This document shows positions 25,581 through 38,506 of a DNA stretch of 64,000 nucleotides, piece after piece; within the stretch, counting starts at the first letter, position 1; every line of letters begins with the position of its first letter. The stretch is from Isoetes taiwanensis (taxonomy: Eukaryota > Streptophyta > Lycopodiopsida > Isoetales > Isoetaceae), in contig JAJEKV010000261.1 in NCBI GenBank assembly GCA_021234155.1, positions 312,001 to 376,000 on the forward strand. Reading direction: 5' to 3'. Under the pieces are notes generated by a model. It searched no databases and was not told the origin of the DNA. It saw only the letters and a list, made by a program, of their open reading frames with translations. The position numbers and the translations under genes were made by a program.

Positions 25581-27200
25581 GCAACATCTCGACAACCATA
25601 ATTCCACCTTGTGGTAATATAGGGTGATGCGCTATGACACGTGTATTAGATGGAGATGCACTTACGAAAGGCACTGCGACGAGGAGATATGCCTTCAACA
25701 ATTAGGTGATGGCTTCGTCAGGTACTCCTACCAGTAATTAGAAGAGAAGAAGCCGATCATATCTCCGACATGTGGCACGTCAAACGCCCAAGGTAGAAGC
25801 ATTCGACACCTTAACAACAAGGATAGCAACTGAAGCACCTTCGGCAAAAAGAGAGTTCAAGATAATAGCCAGGCTATTCAACGACAAGAGTATATCTAAG
25901 GCAGGTACTTCTTCAACTCAAGGGTCAAGCTACGCAGATATAAGGATCCATCATCCCGACAATATAGCCAGCAGGGAGGAGAACCATGAAGCTTTACTTG
26001 ATAGAGAGACCAGACATGCATAGGGGACAAAGGTCGAACCGAAAAGCGGAGAAGTGCTAGCAACCGACTTCTTCCACGAGCTCCCTAGAGGCAACAGGGA
26101 GGATCAAACCGACGGGCACAATCAAAACCACCGGAGGGTACCTCAAGACAAGAAGACAAGATAGCACCGAGGAACGTGACAATGTCAAGCCATGTGACCG
26201 AGGGGATCGAACAAGGAAGATTGGAAGCTTGATGGAGAAGCAATTAGGTGAGGCGAGGCGAGCCGATAACTTGCACGCGGACTTGCATGCAACTTGGTGA
26301 ACCGAAGGATGGACGATTCAAAGAACAAGCTGCAGAAGAGAACAACTCCGGAGGAGTATAGCCAAAGGAAGCGCCAAGACGACCTCAAGAGACGCCTCCA
26401 CATAGCTTCAAGTATCATGAAGGGGGGAACAATTACCGAGAACGAGGATCGAAGCGGTGAAATGTCGAAGCATCAACGACCAAAGACACCTTTAGTTAGA
26501 ATGTGATGCAAAGCGTGTTGTGCCATAGCCGACAAACATCGGAGGGCCCAAGTATATCAACAAGTTACCCAGTACGGTGACGTACAAATAGAAGGATATA
26601 GATCGTCAACACCATTGCTTTAGGGAGGAACACCGGATGACATTACCAAGGAGTAGGTGTGCAACTCGAAGGAGGCACAAGGGGGACTTAATAGCTCTAG
26701 TAGTAATTGTAATTATGTAAGCTATATGCTTTGCATATATAGTTCCCTTTGTTATTCCTTCCCTCCCATAGCGTAACAAATCAAAGGAAGAGATGTCAGG
26801 CAATTTGCAGGGGTGAAGCAATCAACATCCTCAACACTCTTCAGGCAACAAGAGGACTCGACGTATGAGACGTCGATGGAGTCGAAGAAACAATATCGGA
26901 TACAGAGTCGTCCTTTAGCTGCCAAGACAAAAAGTTCAAGATGAAAGATCTTTTTTCAAGCGGCACCACCTTCCGGGCTTTTGAAAAGCGGCATGGAAGA
27001 TTTCAAGTGATCAACTACACCATCAAGCCACCAAAGAATGAGAGGCTTCTAACGAACAAAGTCAACCTCTACATCAAAGGGGAGCCACCGCCAAGGAGAC
27101 CGGAAGTATCGGCGACTCGGAAGAACGTACCTTGCTACTTCAAGCAGGCAACGAGTGGATGAGCTTCTAGCAAGCTCAGGGATCTAAGGCCATGGGGCCT
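25581..27200 (+). pseudogene. Degenerate GA-rich quasi-coding block of element A, continued
   Basis: Same composition as 18501-20349. The frame 26941-27162 (FRAFEKRHGRFQVINY..) is the best-preserved piece. No recognised domain. Confidence 0.4.
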
Positions 27201-29569
27201 AGTAGGTTAAATGTACGGACGACAACATCCATATTGGGATTAGAAGGCATTGCCGGATATTCTCGCTGAAAGGATTGCCCCAATATTGAGCTAAGCGTCA
27301 AGGATTGGGAAGGAAACGCATAGGAGTGACTAAAATTATACACGATTGTTAACAGTCATCCAACGTATTGAAACCACTTGGTGAGATTGATCTCCTCGCT
27401 AAGAAGGAATCATTACTAGGATAATTGTTGACCATGTATAAATCTAGCACCTCCAAAAGAATAATCCAACCGAAAGAAAAGAAGTAATCTAACAAGTCCG
27501 GCCAACTTGTTACGATGGCATCAATTCAATTGGTAGGAATATTCTAAGAGTTTAAATAACTAAGAAAGGGGGAATCTCTAGAATATAAAAGAATAATACA
27601 TGTAAGGTACATCTAAAATAAGAATTATAGTAATAAAATAGTCTTTTGAGACAAAAGGAATTGTCGCCATGACAAAACCTTGTGGTTTAGAATCCTTCTA
27701 ACCAAGTAGGTAACCCATAACTATATTGAAATAAATGATAACATAATATGTGCATCCATCTTAGATGGTTATATATGTTAGCTAAGGCTAGTAAAGTAAT
27801 GCGCTAAGTAAGAAGCGTATAACCTCTTAAGGGGAGAGAATAGATATGACGTTGTGTACAACGTCATTGAAGGGGTGCAGGACCATTTCCTTTTCGAAGA
27901 AAGTGGGAGGGCTCAATTTTTTTGATTGAACGTACTTGCATCGAATTGACCGACCCGTAGAATAGAGTTCACTCCGGCAATGGCCGAAGCGAATAGAGCG
28001 TAAGATAGATAGATACCTTAGTGCTCAGGAGGCCTTCAACGTGCGAGACTGACGTAGTAGCTAACTACACCAATGAAGTGTATGGGAGCAATGCAACGAC
28101 CAAGTCATCTCCAAAATTACTCGACGCCGGCTCAATGGGTGGATGCGTTCTAGCCTTAGGTAAGGTGTGCGCATGCATTATAAGCTTTAATGTGCCTTAT
28201 AGATAAGTTAAATATAGATCCTAATAACTGGATAGAAATTGTTGTACGTATATGTATCATAGGGAAATAAGTTAAATAACAACGGTAATGTGAGGTAGCA
28301 TGTTAATTAATCCTTCGCAAGGATGCAATTCCTTCCAAGGATAGCTATATGACCTCGGGTCCTTATAAATATAAATAGAAAATAGAATTCAGATATACTT
28401 AAGTGTATCTTAGGGATATACTTCCAAGGGTAATACAGGACCCAAGGAAGAGAATAAGAAGCACATCTAATTCTTGTGTATGATAATTAAAACCTTGTCT
28501 ATGTAACAATAGGTCTAAACCAGGGTTATTGTTAAAATAATCGCGATCTAAAAGTCCTTAAATATTGCAAAGCTTAGAGTAAATATAATTGTACTATCGG
28601 AAGTAATGTATCCGATACTATGATAATGTTAATTCATAAATATTACCTTAGGGTAATTATGTTAATCGCATGCATTAAAAGAGCCGCCAGAAATCATGCG
28701 GGTTTCAAGTTAATCCCACGATGCGACCTATGCTAGGTATGGGTTGCATGCGTTGTTATTCGATGATGAGACCACTACGGTGATCTCTAGGACGTGGTGG
28801 AATATCAATGTAGGCATGGCCGCGGTTCCGCTTGGATGAGTAGAAGGTAGATTAAAAAGTCTACTTCCGTCCCACGGAAGTAGACGACCTCGAGAGATAA
28901 GAGGTCATTCAGGAATGCATTGATAGGAAAGCACCTCTAGTCAATGCCTACCAGGGGAAGGATCCTTCACGCCCAAATACAGGGAGGACGCCATCCTTCA
29001 CGCCAAAGGCCACTAAAGGGTGTAGGCATGAGTGTCATCCTAGGCATTATAGGGCGCTGTCTCCACGGCCACGATGGAAGAAGCATCCTCTTCCTACGCC
29101 GGGAGATTAGTCATGCATCCATTTAGTTAATTAGATGGGTGGTTACTTTATAACCATAATTTTGTTAATAATTAAAATGGTATTAATGTAGTGTCGACCT
29201 GCGGGCCAATAGAGCGCTCCGGAGGGCAAGGAGGTCGAGCTACGAAGACTTGCAACACAAGTTTTGTTGGAATGTGTTGCAAGGAATGAAGAGTACCTTG
29301 AAGGATAATTGTATATGAAATTATTAAATCTTGATAAACTTAAATGTCGTATTAAGTAAGCCTAATAAGTACTGCTTTAATAGAGTTATGAATTGATAAG
29401 TTATTGGGATAATGCAATGTCCTCGTAATGTTTTAAAAATATTACCTTAGAGTAATTCTAATAATTGTGTAAGTATAATAGTAATAAATTGTATGCATCA
29501 AGTTGGTTGCAGGACAGGAAGATCCCAAGGTGGGGAGACCCCCGATCTCGCTGGACAAAGATCAATTCA
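27201..29569 (+). other. Element A 3' non-coding region, shared with B from about 28680
   Basis: AT-rich and without ORFs to about 28680. After that it matches the reverse complement of 35500-36360 in element B (GATGAGACCACTACGGTGAT and onward). It includes the hairpin at 28859-28885. This proves A and B belong to one family. Confidence 0.75.
28859..28885 (+). other. Conserved 12-bp stem hairpin in element A 3' region
   Basis: GTCTACTTCCGT, loop CCC, ACGGAAGTAGAC. The same hairpin is in B at 36167-36193, where one C-G pair became a T-G pair, so pairing is kept. A second small stem GACCTC..GAGGTC follows directly. Confidence 0.75.
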
Positions 29570-29582
29570 AAGGTGGGGAGAA
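29570..29582 (+). promoter_or_regulatory. Element A polypurine tract
   Basis: AAAGGTGGGGAGAA directly before the 3' LTR. B has ATGTGGGGAGAA at the same place. Confidence 0.8.
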
Positions 29583-31128
29583 TGTGACGTTCCAAAGATA
29601 ACATATGGTATGAATACGTATATTATCCGACCGTCGTCACTAGTACATGTCGACTCAGACGACATGTACACGGCGACCGTAAAGGGTAGTACCCTAGGGT
29701 ACGACCTTGTGAACCATTATATTGCACATGTTAAAGCAACATGTGAATATAATCCCTTTTTGCCACGTGGCAATGACCCATTGACCAAAAAGGGACCAGC
29801 CCTAAATGCGTGGAGATAAAGGGGCATAAACCCTAAAAGGGAAACCCTTCCGGTTCTCAGCCCGAGTCTCGGATTGGAGCAAAGAGGATGCATTTCACTG
29901 AGCGGAAGGCAGAGAAGTCGGATCTCCGTAGCTCGATCCAAGATCGCCAGACCGGAGATCAGCAGAAATATGGACGCTTTGAGAGGAGTGGGAGCCGCCA
30001 AGATGCGGGTGGGTGGTTGATTCAATAGGTAGATCCGAAGTTATCAGGCCTCTTTCAAGAAGTTTAGCATCCATTCTTAGCTATAGGTGACCCCTATAGC
30101 CTAAGAATGATAGACACTAACAAAGGAACCTAACCATGTATGATTAGGTAGATTAGAATAGATGTATTCGCTTATGTTCGATTCTGTTGATGATGTTTTG
30201 ATATTCTATGCGCCACTCTTGTGTATTGGGAAGGGGGTAGAGACCCGAGCCCAAGTAGTTGTATGATCATAGTTAGCCCATTAATTCCCACCACGCGGCA
30301 TGTGCATAAGAGCCCCTTTCGGCCGTGGGTGGTGAACTGGAGCTAGAGGCCGACAAGGAAGGGCTTGTGCGATCCGCAGTTGATCCCTCGATGCGTAGCG
30401 GCGGCGGGGAATATTGTGGGCTAGGCCTAATACCACGGGCACTAGCGTGAGGGCGGGGGTATGGGCTCGACACCTCTTGGGTGATGCGTCATCTTCTAGG
30501 GGTTCAAGTCGTGATACAGCAAAGTGGCTCTCTAGCTCACTGTGATTGGCATGAACCTTCCGGGGAGAGTAATCTCCTCCCGCCTCATCGGGAGCTAGGG
30601 AGATGCAACCCAAATAGTAGCCCCTTTGGCTATGCACTGGCGAGGGGCTCCAATACTTTTCAAACGCAAAGTATGCAGGAGGGGCGGATGGAGTGGACTA
30701 CCCAAGCGACCATGTTTCTATGCCACCCAAATCCATTTGCCATGAATGCAATGCCTGGCGTTGTTATCCGGAGACCCAAGCCGGGTCAGTCTTTCCCAAG
30801 AGTCGAGCACGGGTAGGATTTCCCCATGTTATGTTGATGTACCGATGTGTTGTTGCGCCCATTGTGATATGGTGGACCACCCTTCGAGGTGGGTATGTTA
30901 TTGTTGATTGATGTCATGTGCTCATGTGTGTTTACGCTTCCGCAGCTAGATCGATCCCGAGGGAGACGGGATGAATGACACGTCCATTCTTCCCCGTCGG
31001 GTTCTTGGCCACCAGCAAGAGCCCAATGTTAGGTGGACGGGCTCATGTCAGCGAGAAGATGCTGGTTTGAGGGATGATCTCCAGTTTGTATACGATCGGG
31101 GCATCGTATAGGAGCTGGGGCCGTCACA
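29583..31128 (+). repeat. Element A 3' LTR
   Basis: 1546 bp, paired with 14894-16455. It ends CCGTCACA followed by TSD TCAAG. Confidence 0.92.
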
Positions 31129-31133
31129 TCAAG

Positions 31134-32243
31134 AACCGACCAGAAACTATCGGATTTAAAGGATCAATAAGGTTTCAGAATTTTTCGAGCACCCCAGTGC
31201 CTTGAGTGATCAAATCCAGCATATTACTGTTGGGAATGACGTCTATTTGCCCTGTACTGCCTCCTTGTGTCAGATTTCCTGAAGATCTGATGCAATAAAG
31301 TCTTATATCATCCTTTGAAGTCATGTATTACCTTTGTTTCACATATTTCATGAATTTCTCCATGTTAAATCACTGGGAAATTTTCTCATTGTAATCCTTG
31401 AAAGCCCCTTTGAATGAAAATTTGAAGTTGGTGAAGCGTGTGTCTTGTATTGTACTGAAGTTCGAATGTTGGTGGCTCCACCTATGCTGTAACAGTGCTT
31501 AAGTCTCAACAACAAAAGCAATTACGGTTTGTATAAGTTGTCTTAGCTAAAAACCAAATCTAAAGTGCATATTCAATACTGCATTGTCAAGTCAGTGATA
31601 AATTCTTCAAAAAACCAAAAAAAAGTTTAGTCAAATAGCATCCTACATTAGATTTCATTTACCTAAAGCCTGTAATCATCTCTAGGAAGCCAACTCCTTT
31701 ACCTGAAAGCCAAAAAGTCGTGTTAAGCCACAACTCAAAGCCTGATCTTTAGCTCTGCTACAGATTGTCACAAAAAATCTACAAAAAATGGCATTTGTGC
31801 TTACCACTGCATATTTTCTGTAGTTTCAACATGATGACGTGTCCTATAGGTTAGGCTGAAAGTGTCAAAGAAAGAAACTAAAAAAAATCCCTCATATTTT
31901 CTCATCTGCAAATTTTAGCTCTCTGCCAGGGTTATTGACCAAAAATTGACCCAGTCAGGAAGCGATTTTTCACCTACCTCTGGTCAACCATTTGCCTCTG
32001 ACTTTTGCAAGAATCTTCTAGAGTCTTTTGAGGACCAATTGCAGTTGTTCCCATCAAAAAACAATCATCCCATCCCATTTGGCAATCAGTTTTTGGCAGA
32101 TAGTTTTTTCTTGTTTAGGGACAGCTTGTTCACAAGCTAGTTTGAGCTGATTTGTGCAGGAATTTGGCCCCAGATTGATTGCCTCAAGCAACCTGGAGAT
32201 TCTCAACCACTGAGTTGAAGGTTTGCCAGGTACACCTTCAACA
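31134..32243 (+). repeat. Element C 5' LTR, second part
   Basis: Continues 14893 after removal of element A and matches about 52190-53285. It ends CACCTTCAACA. The ORF 31946-32140 lies in the LTR and is repeated at 52988-53182. It is not treated as a gene. Confidence 0.9.
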
Positions 32244-32289
32244 TCTTGGAGGTTCTACCGAGATCACATCACCTGGATCTTGGAACTCA

Positions 32290-33662
32290 TGGCTCCTAGG
32301 AGAATCGTTGATACTGCTGAACATACTGAGTCACCAGAAAATCCGAATCATCCTCAATACCACATGTTACACTGCCAAATGGTTCAGGCATGCCTTGCAC
32401 ATATTTTGAGCTAAATATTCCTACTCTTGTTCCTACTTTTGACCCAAGCATCAATGCCAATAACTTTCTGAAAACCTTTGAAGAATATTATCAAGAATGT
32501 GGCTACAAGAAAGGGAGTAAGTTTGCTGAATTTAAGAAATGCTTTAAGAATGAGGAAGTTAGAGCTTGGTTAGAGTATGCGATTAGTGATGATGCCAACA
32601 CTTGGGAGGAAATTATCAAGAAATTCTTAGCCAAGTCTGGTAAACTTCTTGAACCACAAGATTTGGTCTTTGAGCTGCAGAACTTTCATATCAAAAATGG
32701 TGAAACAATTCACCAATATGTTGAGAGGTTTAATTGCTATCTTACCAAGTGCCAAGTGCACAAGGTATCTAACCACACTTTACATTTGGTTGCCTCTTTT
32801 ATCAGGGGATTAAGCAGCAGACCTCGAGTCCACAGAAAAATGCTGAAGCTGCAGAGGCAAGAAGGATTTGACACCATACACAAAGCTTTTACAAGATCCA
32901 TTGAAGCCTCTGAAATGTTAGCCTACCTCCCCGATGACTTACAAGCTTCAAATGACCCTTTTTTTTCCTGATTATGATCAAGAGTACATAGGATCTGCCC
33001 CTGTGCCTGTCTATGTCATTCAAAAGGAGAAGAAGAAACCTAAGATTGATGATACAAACTGTTCTGAGTCAGACATGAGAGCAGATCTCAACAAAGTCAC
33101 CGAGGCCTTGGCTGAGGTCACCAAACAACTCATGGAAATGAAGGCCAGCCAACCAGAAAGGAGAGTTTACCCAGCCTGTGCTTACTGCACCAGAAATACC
33201 CATTCTTCAGATTATTGCTGGTATAGGACATGCTTAAAATGTGGTAAAAAAGGGCACTATGGTAAGGAATGCCCTCTTTGTACTTTCTGCAAAGCTATAG
33301 AACACTATGAAGATAAATGTAGTGTCAAGGAATATTTTGCTAGGCAAGAAAAGGCTAAGGCCAGTGAGCCAAGTGCATCTGTTAAGTTTTTGCAGGATGA
33401 AAGGTGTTTTCCAAGACCTGAGCCTAGTGCCTCCATCAGATACTTGCAGGAAGAAAGCAATTCACTGCACCATGAAGTTGAAAGCTTTCAAAGAGAAGAA
33501 GAAATCATGGCTGTGCACACAAGAGGAGCCCTCAATGCCAAAGGCAAGGAAGCAGAGTTTGAGTCTCGTGGGCCAGAAATACAAAAACAAAAGCAAGTTG
33601 ATAATCAGGTTGTACCTGCCCCTCCTAACCAAAAATTTCTTGCTCAAGAATGCCAAAGTTAG
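32290..33662 (+). pseudogene. gag: Element C gag with three CCHC zinc knuckles
   Basis: The start codon at 32290 (MAPRRIVDTAEHTES) leads, through one frameshift near 32400, into a retrotransposon gag domain (32390-32971: FDPSINANNFLKTFEEY, then WEEIIKKFLAKSG, ETIHQYVERFN). A second shift near 32950 leads to 32934-33662. There three consecutive C-x2-C-x4-H-x4-C knuckles lie side by side (CAYCTRNTHSSDYC, CLKCGKKGHYGKEC, CTFCKAIEHYEDKC). Gag forms the particle and the knuckles bind the genomic RNA. Three knuckles is more than the usual one or two. Confidence 0.88.
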
Positions 33663-33689
33663 TGTAGATCTGTTGATCCTTGCTAAGAA

Positions 33690-33985
33690 TTGCTCCTTCT
33701 TATAGAGAAAAAGTTGTGGGACATGTCTAAAGAAGAGCAGGTAAACCTCACCAGAGAAGAGCAAGTTGTTTTTACCAATCATATAGCTAAGCAAATGCTA
33801 AAACAAGAAGAGCATGACCCTGGTGCTCTCACCTGCACAGCAAGAGTTGGTAATCAGATCCTAAACAAGGTATTATTAGATGGGGGATCACCTTTGAATG
33901 TCATGCCACATCATATTATGAAACTAAGTGGGTTGGAAGTGGACAAAAGGGCCCCTATGATCCTAAAATCCTTCTCCAACTCAAG
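33690..33985 (+). pseudogene. Element C protease, N-terminal part
   Basis: Aspartic protease with the active-site sequence LLDGGSPLNV (DGGS where DTGS or DSGS is usual), following a shift from gag. It is cut at TCAAG by element B and continues at 46514. Confidence 0.8.
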
Positions 33986-35497
33986 TGTGACGTCCCCTAC
34001 TCATATACGGTGCACTCACCGTATACAAACAGGAGTTCATCCCCCATACCAGCTCCATACTGATACAGGGCCCTCCACATATCACTGCAACCGTGATGAG
34101 TTCCAGTGGGAAGAATGAAGGGGTCATTTTACCCTGTCTCCCTCAGGGCCTACCTAGCTGCGGAAGCGTAAACATACATGTCAGTACACATCATCCTCAC
34201 ATATCCACCTCGAAGGGTGGCTCATCCACATCTGCATAGACAAAGATCAACACATCACATAGGGGTTCCTACCCAAGGCTCAGACTCCAGGGGATGACTG
34301 ACGGCTTGGGTCTCCAGAGTTCATTGCAGACAGAATTCATGACAATGGATTTGGCTGGCATGAGAACATGGCATAGGGTTGTCCACTCCATCCGCCCCTC
34401 CTGTGCACACTTTGCAGAGTAGGTTGAAGAGTGTTGGGACCTGACTGTAGCCCGCCGGATGCATAGCCAAAGGGGCTACTCCTGGGTTGCATCTCCCAAG
34501 TTCCGATGGGGCAGGTAGGGATCACTCCCTCCAGAGATCTCCATGCTGACTTAGGGTGACTAGAGGACCACTGGCCCTTATTCGACTTGAACCCACTGGA
34601 GAGTGACGCATCACCCCACGGGTGTCGAGCCCATGCCTTACCCACACTCAGTGGCAAGCCATTAGACCTAGTCCACAGTGATCCCCAGTAGACTTTACAC
34701 ACCAGGGGGATCGTTCAAGAGTCAGAACACGAACCTCCTTCTGAGCCAGTCTGGCCCCTTCACCCACAACCAGGCGTGGTTCTTGTACACAGGCCGAATA
34801 GTAGTAATGCACTAAAGGGACTAGCTAGGAGCATCAACTACTAAGCTGTAGGTCTCTACCCCCCTTCCCAATGCAATGAGTCCACAAAGCATCATTATAG
34901 AACTAAAGAATAATATCTAATCTACATCATAGAAGTTATGTTCTTTAGTTAGGGCTCGCTATCTGGGGTTCTATGTGGCTGTTATGGGCAATTCAATAGG
35001 CTAAACATGCTAACTCTATGCCCGGAAGGCGGATTAGGCCATTGAATTGACGAAATACCTGGTCCTTGGCTTGTTCCTCTTGATCCGAATGCGTTCATGT
35101 CACTGTCTTGCTTGAAGATATGGTCGGAAAGGGAATCTGACGAGCTAGAGCGCACGGGCAGTTCTTGGGAGTCGGAATTGACTCTTGAGGCGCGCGAACT
35201 GGAGCTCGGAAGGTTCGTGGACGAAAAGGGAAGAATTAGGGTTTGGTTGCCTTACATAGGCTATCAGTTAGGTTTAGGATTTCCATGACCCTTGGTATGC
35301 CTCTTTAAAGGTTAATGGTCTAAAAAGCGCACATTAATAAGTGTGCACACCCTTGCAAGTTGCCCCCTAGGCGCCACTTGCTTGGTTACACGTCGGCGTA
35401 CATGTCGATTGGAGTGGCGTGTACGCGTGACGGTGCAGTACAGTATACGTCTTGATGGTATACGTCTTGAGACCGTATATCGTACTGGAACGTCACA
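33986..35497 (-). repeat. Element B 3' LTR
   Basis: 1512 bp. The paired LTR at 45015-46508 differs by few substitutions, a ~17-bp indel near 34880/45910 and a doubled TATACGTCTTGA near 35450. Confidence 0.95.
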
Positions 35498-35509
35498 TTC
35501 TCCCCACAT
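35498..35509 (-). promoter_or_regulatory. Element B polypurine tract
   Basis: Read on the minus strand, ATGTGGGGAGAA abuts the 3' LTR. A near-copy (AGGTGGGGAGA) lies about 35 bp upstream, as in A. Confidence 0.8.
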
Positions 35510-36363
35510 TAAAATGATGTTGTCCACAGCATCGTGGGTCTCCCCACCTTGGGATCTTCCTAACCTGCAATCAACTTGATGCATACAATATACTATTATC
35601 ATACTTACACATTTATTAGGATTACCTTAAGGTAATATTTTTAGAACATTATTACACCATTACTTAATCAAATAACTTATCAATTCATACGTCATTACAA
35701 CAAGTTACCCATTAGTTTCACTTATCGCAATGTTATAGTTTATCAAAATTTTAATATACACAATCATCCTTTGAGGTACTCTTTATTCCTTGCAACACAT
35801 TCTAACAAAATTTGTGTTGTAAGTCTTCGTAGCTCGACCTCCTTGCCCTCCGGAGCGCTCTATTGGCCTGCAGGTTGACACTACGTTAGTACCATTTTAA
35901 TTATAAATTTGGTTATAAGGGAACCACCCCAACTATCTACATGAATGCATAGCTAATCTCCTGGCATAGGAAGAGGATGCTTTTTCCATCGTGGCCGTGG
36001 AGACAGCGCCCTATAATGCCTATATGGCGCTCATGCCTACACCTTTAGTTGCCTAGCGTGGAGGATGGGGTCCCTAGCGTGAAGGATAGGGTCCTCCCCG
36101 TAGGCATTGACTAGAGGTGCTTTTCCTATCAATGCATTCCTGAATGACCTCTTATCTCTCGAGGTCGTCTACTTCCGTGGGACAGAAGTAGACTTTCCAA
36201 GCGGAACCGCGGTCATGCCTACCTTGACATTACACCACGTCCTAGAGATGACATTACACCACGTCCTAGAGATCACCGTAGTGGTCTCATCATCGGTAAC
36301 AACGCATGCAACCCATATCTAACATAGGTTGCATGCGTAGATTATTCTTAACTACACAAGACA
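35510..36363 (-). other. Element B 3' untranslated region with conserved hairpin
   Basis: Matches element A 28680-29582. It contains the hairpin at 36167-36193 (GTCTACTTC..GAAGTAGAC) and a 24-bp tandem duplication of GACATTACACCACGTCCTAG at about 36225-36272. No ORF. Confidence 0.75.
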
Positions 36364-37807
36364 TTAATCTACACAAATCGACATGCCTGAGCCGATTTCT
36401 TCGGAGATGACCTTGCCGTCCCATTGCTCCATAAACTGTGGGTACTGCTTTGTTAGATCCCTCTTAAGTACCCATGTCGCATCTTCCACCGGCAAGTGTT
36501 TCCACTTGACCAAATATTGGAGAAACTCCGATCTCCTTGTTTTCTTGAATGCTTTATCAAGAATCAGTTCTGGAACTATTTCTATCTGCTCCTCTGTCAT
36601 TTCCAACAACGTTGGAGTGTCCAAGACTTCATCTGGGTTGGGAGTGTGCTTCTTCAGCAAACTCACATGGAAGACTTTGTGGATCTTTAAGTGTGCTGGC
36701 ATGTCTAACTTGTAGGATTGGTTACCTACTCTTTGGATTATTCTGAAGGGTCCAGCCCACCTTGGAGCAAGCTTCTTACAATTTTCGATGCGGAGCTTCG
36801 CCTGCTTCACTTTGATCTTGAGCCATACATTATCTCCAACTTGGAACTCTCTGACTGTCCGATGTTTGTCGGCGATGCTCTTTTGTCGACTCCTTGCTGC
36901 AAGAAGATATCCTCGAACTTCTTCCACAAGCTGCTGCATGTCGCCCAACATTTGCTGCGAAACTTCTACTTTTGACACGGGGTTGTGCCAAGTGTCTGGA
37001 GTTAGGCATTGGTAGCCGTAATTAATCATGAACGGCAAACATTTGGGATGATTCCTGCTTGGTGCTATTATATGCAAACTCCACCAAGTGAATAAACTCT
37101 TCCCACATACCTTGCTTGTTCCAGACATAGTTTCGTAGCATATCCTCCAATATTCTGTTGGTCCGCTCCATTTGCCCATCCGTCTGAGGATGATAGGCCG
37201 TGCTCATGGATAGCTTCGTCTGAATCGTTGCAAAGAGGTCCTGCCAAAAGGCACTGATGATCTTCGGATCTCGGTCGGAGATGATTTCCCTTGGCATGCC
37301 ATGGAGCCCGAAGATTTCTTTGGTGAAGAGCTTTGCCGTGTCCATAGCTGTGTCCGTGGTCCTGCAAGGCACAAAATGGGCCATCTTCGACAACTTGTCG
37401 ACCACGACCATCAAGGCATCCTTCCCTCTTACTGTCCTTGGAAGCCCTGTTATGAAGTCCATGCTGACGACCTCCCACTTAGCGTTTGGCACCGCTAATG
37501 GTTCCAATGCCCCTGGAATTCGAAGCTGCTCTGCTTTCCTCTGCTGGCATAGCTGACATTCCTTGATGTGGCGAGCTACCTGCTTCTACATTCCTGGCCA
37601 ATAATAGCTATTGCGCACTTTGAAATATGTCTTCATGAATCCTGCGTGGCCAGCTATTGGGCTGTTGTGGGTGTCGTGGAGGATCAACTTCCTCACCCCT
37701 GATGATTCAGGCACGCACAGCTTGTTCTTACGATAGAGAAGGTTACCTTCCTTCTTAAAATTTTTGAAGGTTTCTCTCTCCTTATCTGTCTTAACTTCCT
37801 TGCACAA
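36364..37807 (-). pseudogene. Element B integrase with C-terminal chromodomain
   Basis: Three frames in series. 37807-37586 holds the N-terminal HHCC zinc domain (HDTHNSPIAGHAG..), with a TAG stop before its CQLCQQ half. 37556-37022 holds the catalytic core, with D in MDFITGL, D in SDRDPKI and E in GQMERTN. 37179-36364 holds the core end and C-terminal domain (GPFRIIQRVGNQSYKL, LKIHKVFHVSLLK). It finishes with a chromodomain, FLQYLVKWKHLPVEDATW. Chromodomain integrases direct new copies to marked chromatin in known chromoviruses. The frameshift near 37100 is the main break. Confidence 0.92.
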
Positions 37808-37813
37808 GCTTGC

Positions 37814-38506
37814 TCATACTTCCTTGAAGTCCGCATCCGTTGGCAAGGTTTCTTCAATCTTCTTCCCGAATTCACTGGAGAGCGTCGAAATTGCGTTGCA
37901 ATGTACTCTAGTTGTCAGAGGATGCCTTGAAAGTGCATCTGCTACTACATTGAGCTTCCCCGATTTGTAGACTATATCAAAGTCATACTCTTCGAGGAAC
38001 TCCATCCACCTTCGCTGTCTCAGGTTAAGGTGTGGTTGCGTGAATATATATTGGAGGCTCTGATGATCCGTATCCAACTGGAACTTCCTTCCCAAGAGGT
38101 AGTGCCTCCAAATTCTCAACGCCCTGACAACTGCAAGCAATTCCTGATCGTGCGTCTGGTAACGCGTTTCGGCGTCGTTCATCTTCCTGGAGTCATACGC
38201 TATTACCCGCTCTTCCTGCATGAGCACTGCACCTGTGGCTATCTTACTTGCGTCTGTCGCCACTAACTTGTCCTTTTCTGGGTCTGGCAGGGTCAAGACG
38301 GGGGCGGTTGTCAAAGCTCCCTTCAACAATTCAAACCCTGCTTGGGCTTTCTTGAGCCAATGATCTGCCCAATTTTTCACCTTTTCCGCCTTCGTCAAGT
38401 CTGTTAGTGGGGCTGCTATCTTTGTGAAGTTTTTCACAAACTTCCTGTAGTACCCTGCTAGGCCAAGAAACTTTTGACCTCGTGGACGTTCTTCGGTGCT
38501 GGCCAT
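37814..38506 (-). pseudogene. Element B RNase H
   Basis: Continues the RT connection ([15 protein letters not shown]) into RNase H (VATDASKIATGAVL, ELLAVVRALRIWRHYL, TDHQSLQYI, NVVADALSRHP). It removes the RNA template during cDNA synthesis. It sits in a different frame from the RT, with an overlap at 38458-38506. Confidence 0.9.

Larger units (their letters stand above)
14894..31128 (+). mobile_element. LTR retrotransposon A, non-autonomous relative of B
   Basis: 16.2 kb, including a 5.2 kb CACTA-like insertion. LTRs at 14894-16455 and 29583-31128 start TGTGACGTTCC and end CGTCACA. TSD TCAAG lies at 14889-14893 and 31129-31133. The leader after the 5' LTR and the last 850 bp before the 3' LTR match element B. 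No protease, RT or integrase is recognisable, so it is a large derivative that would need enzymes in trans. It holds an H3 C-terminal remnant, five hairpin repeats and degenerate GA-rich quasi-coding DNA. Confidence 0.9.
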
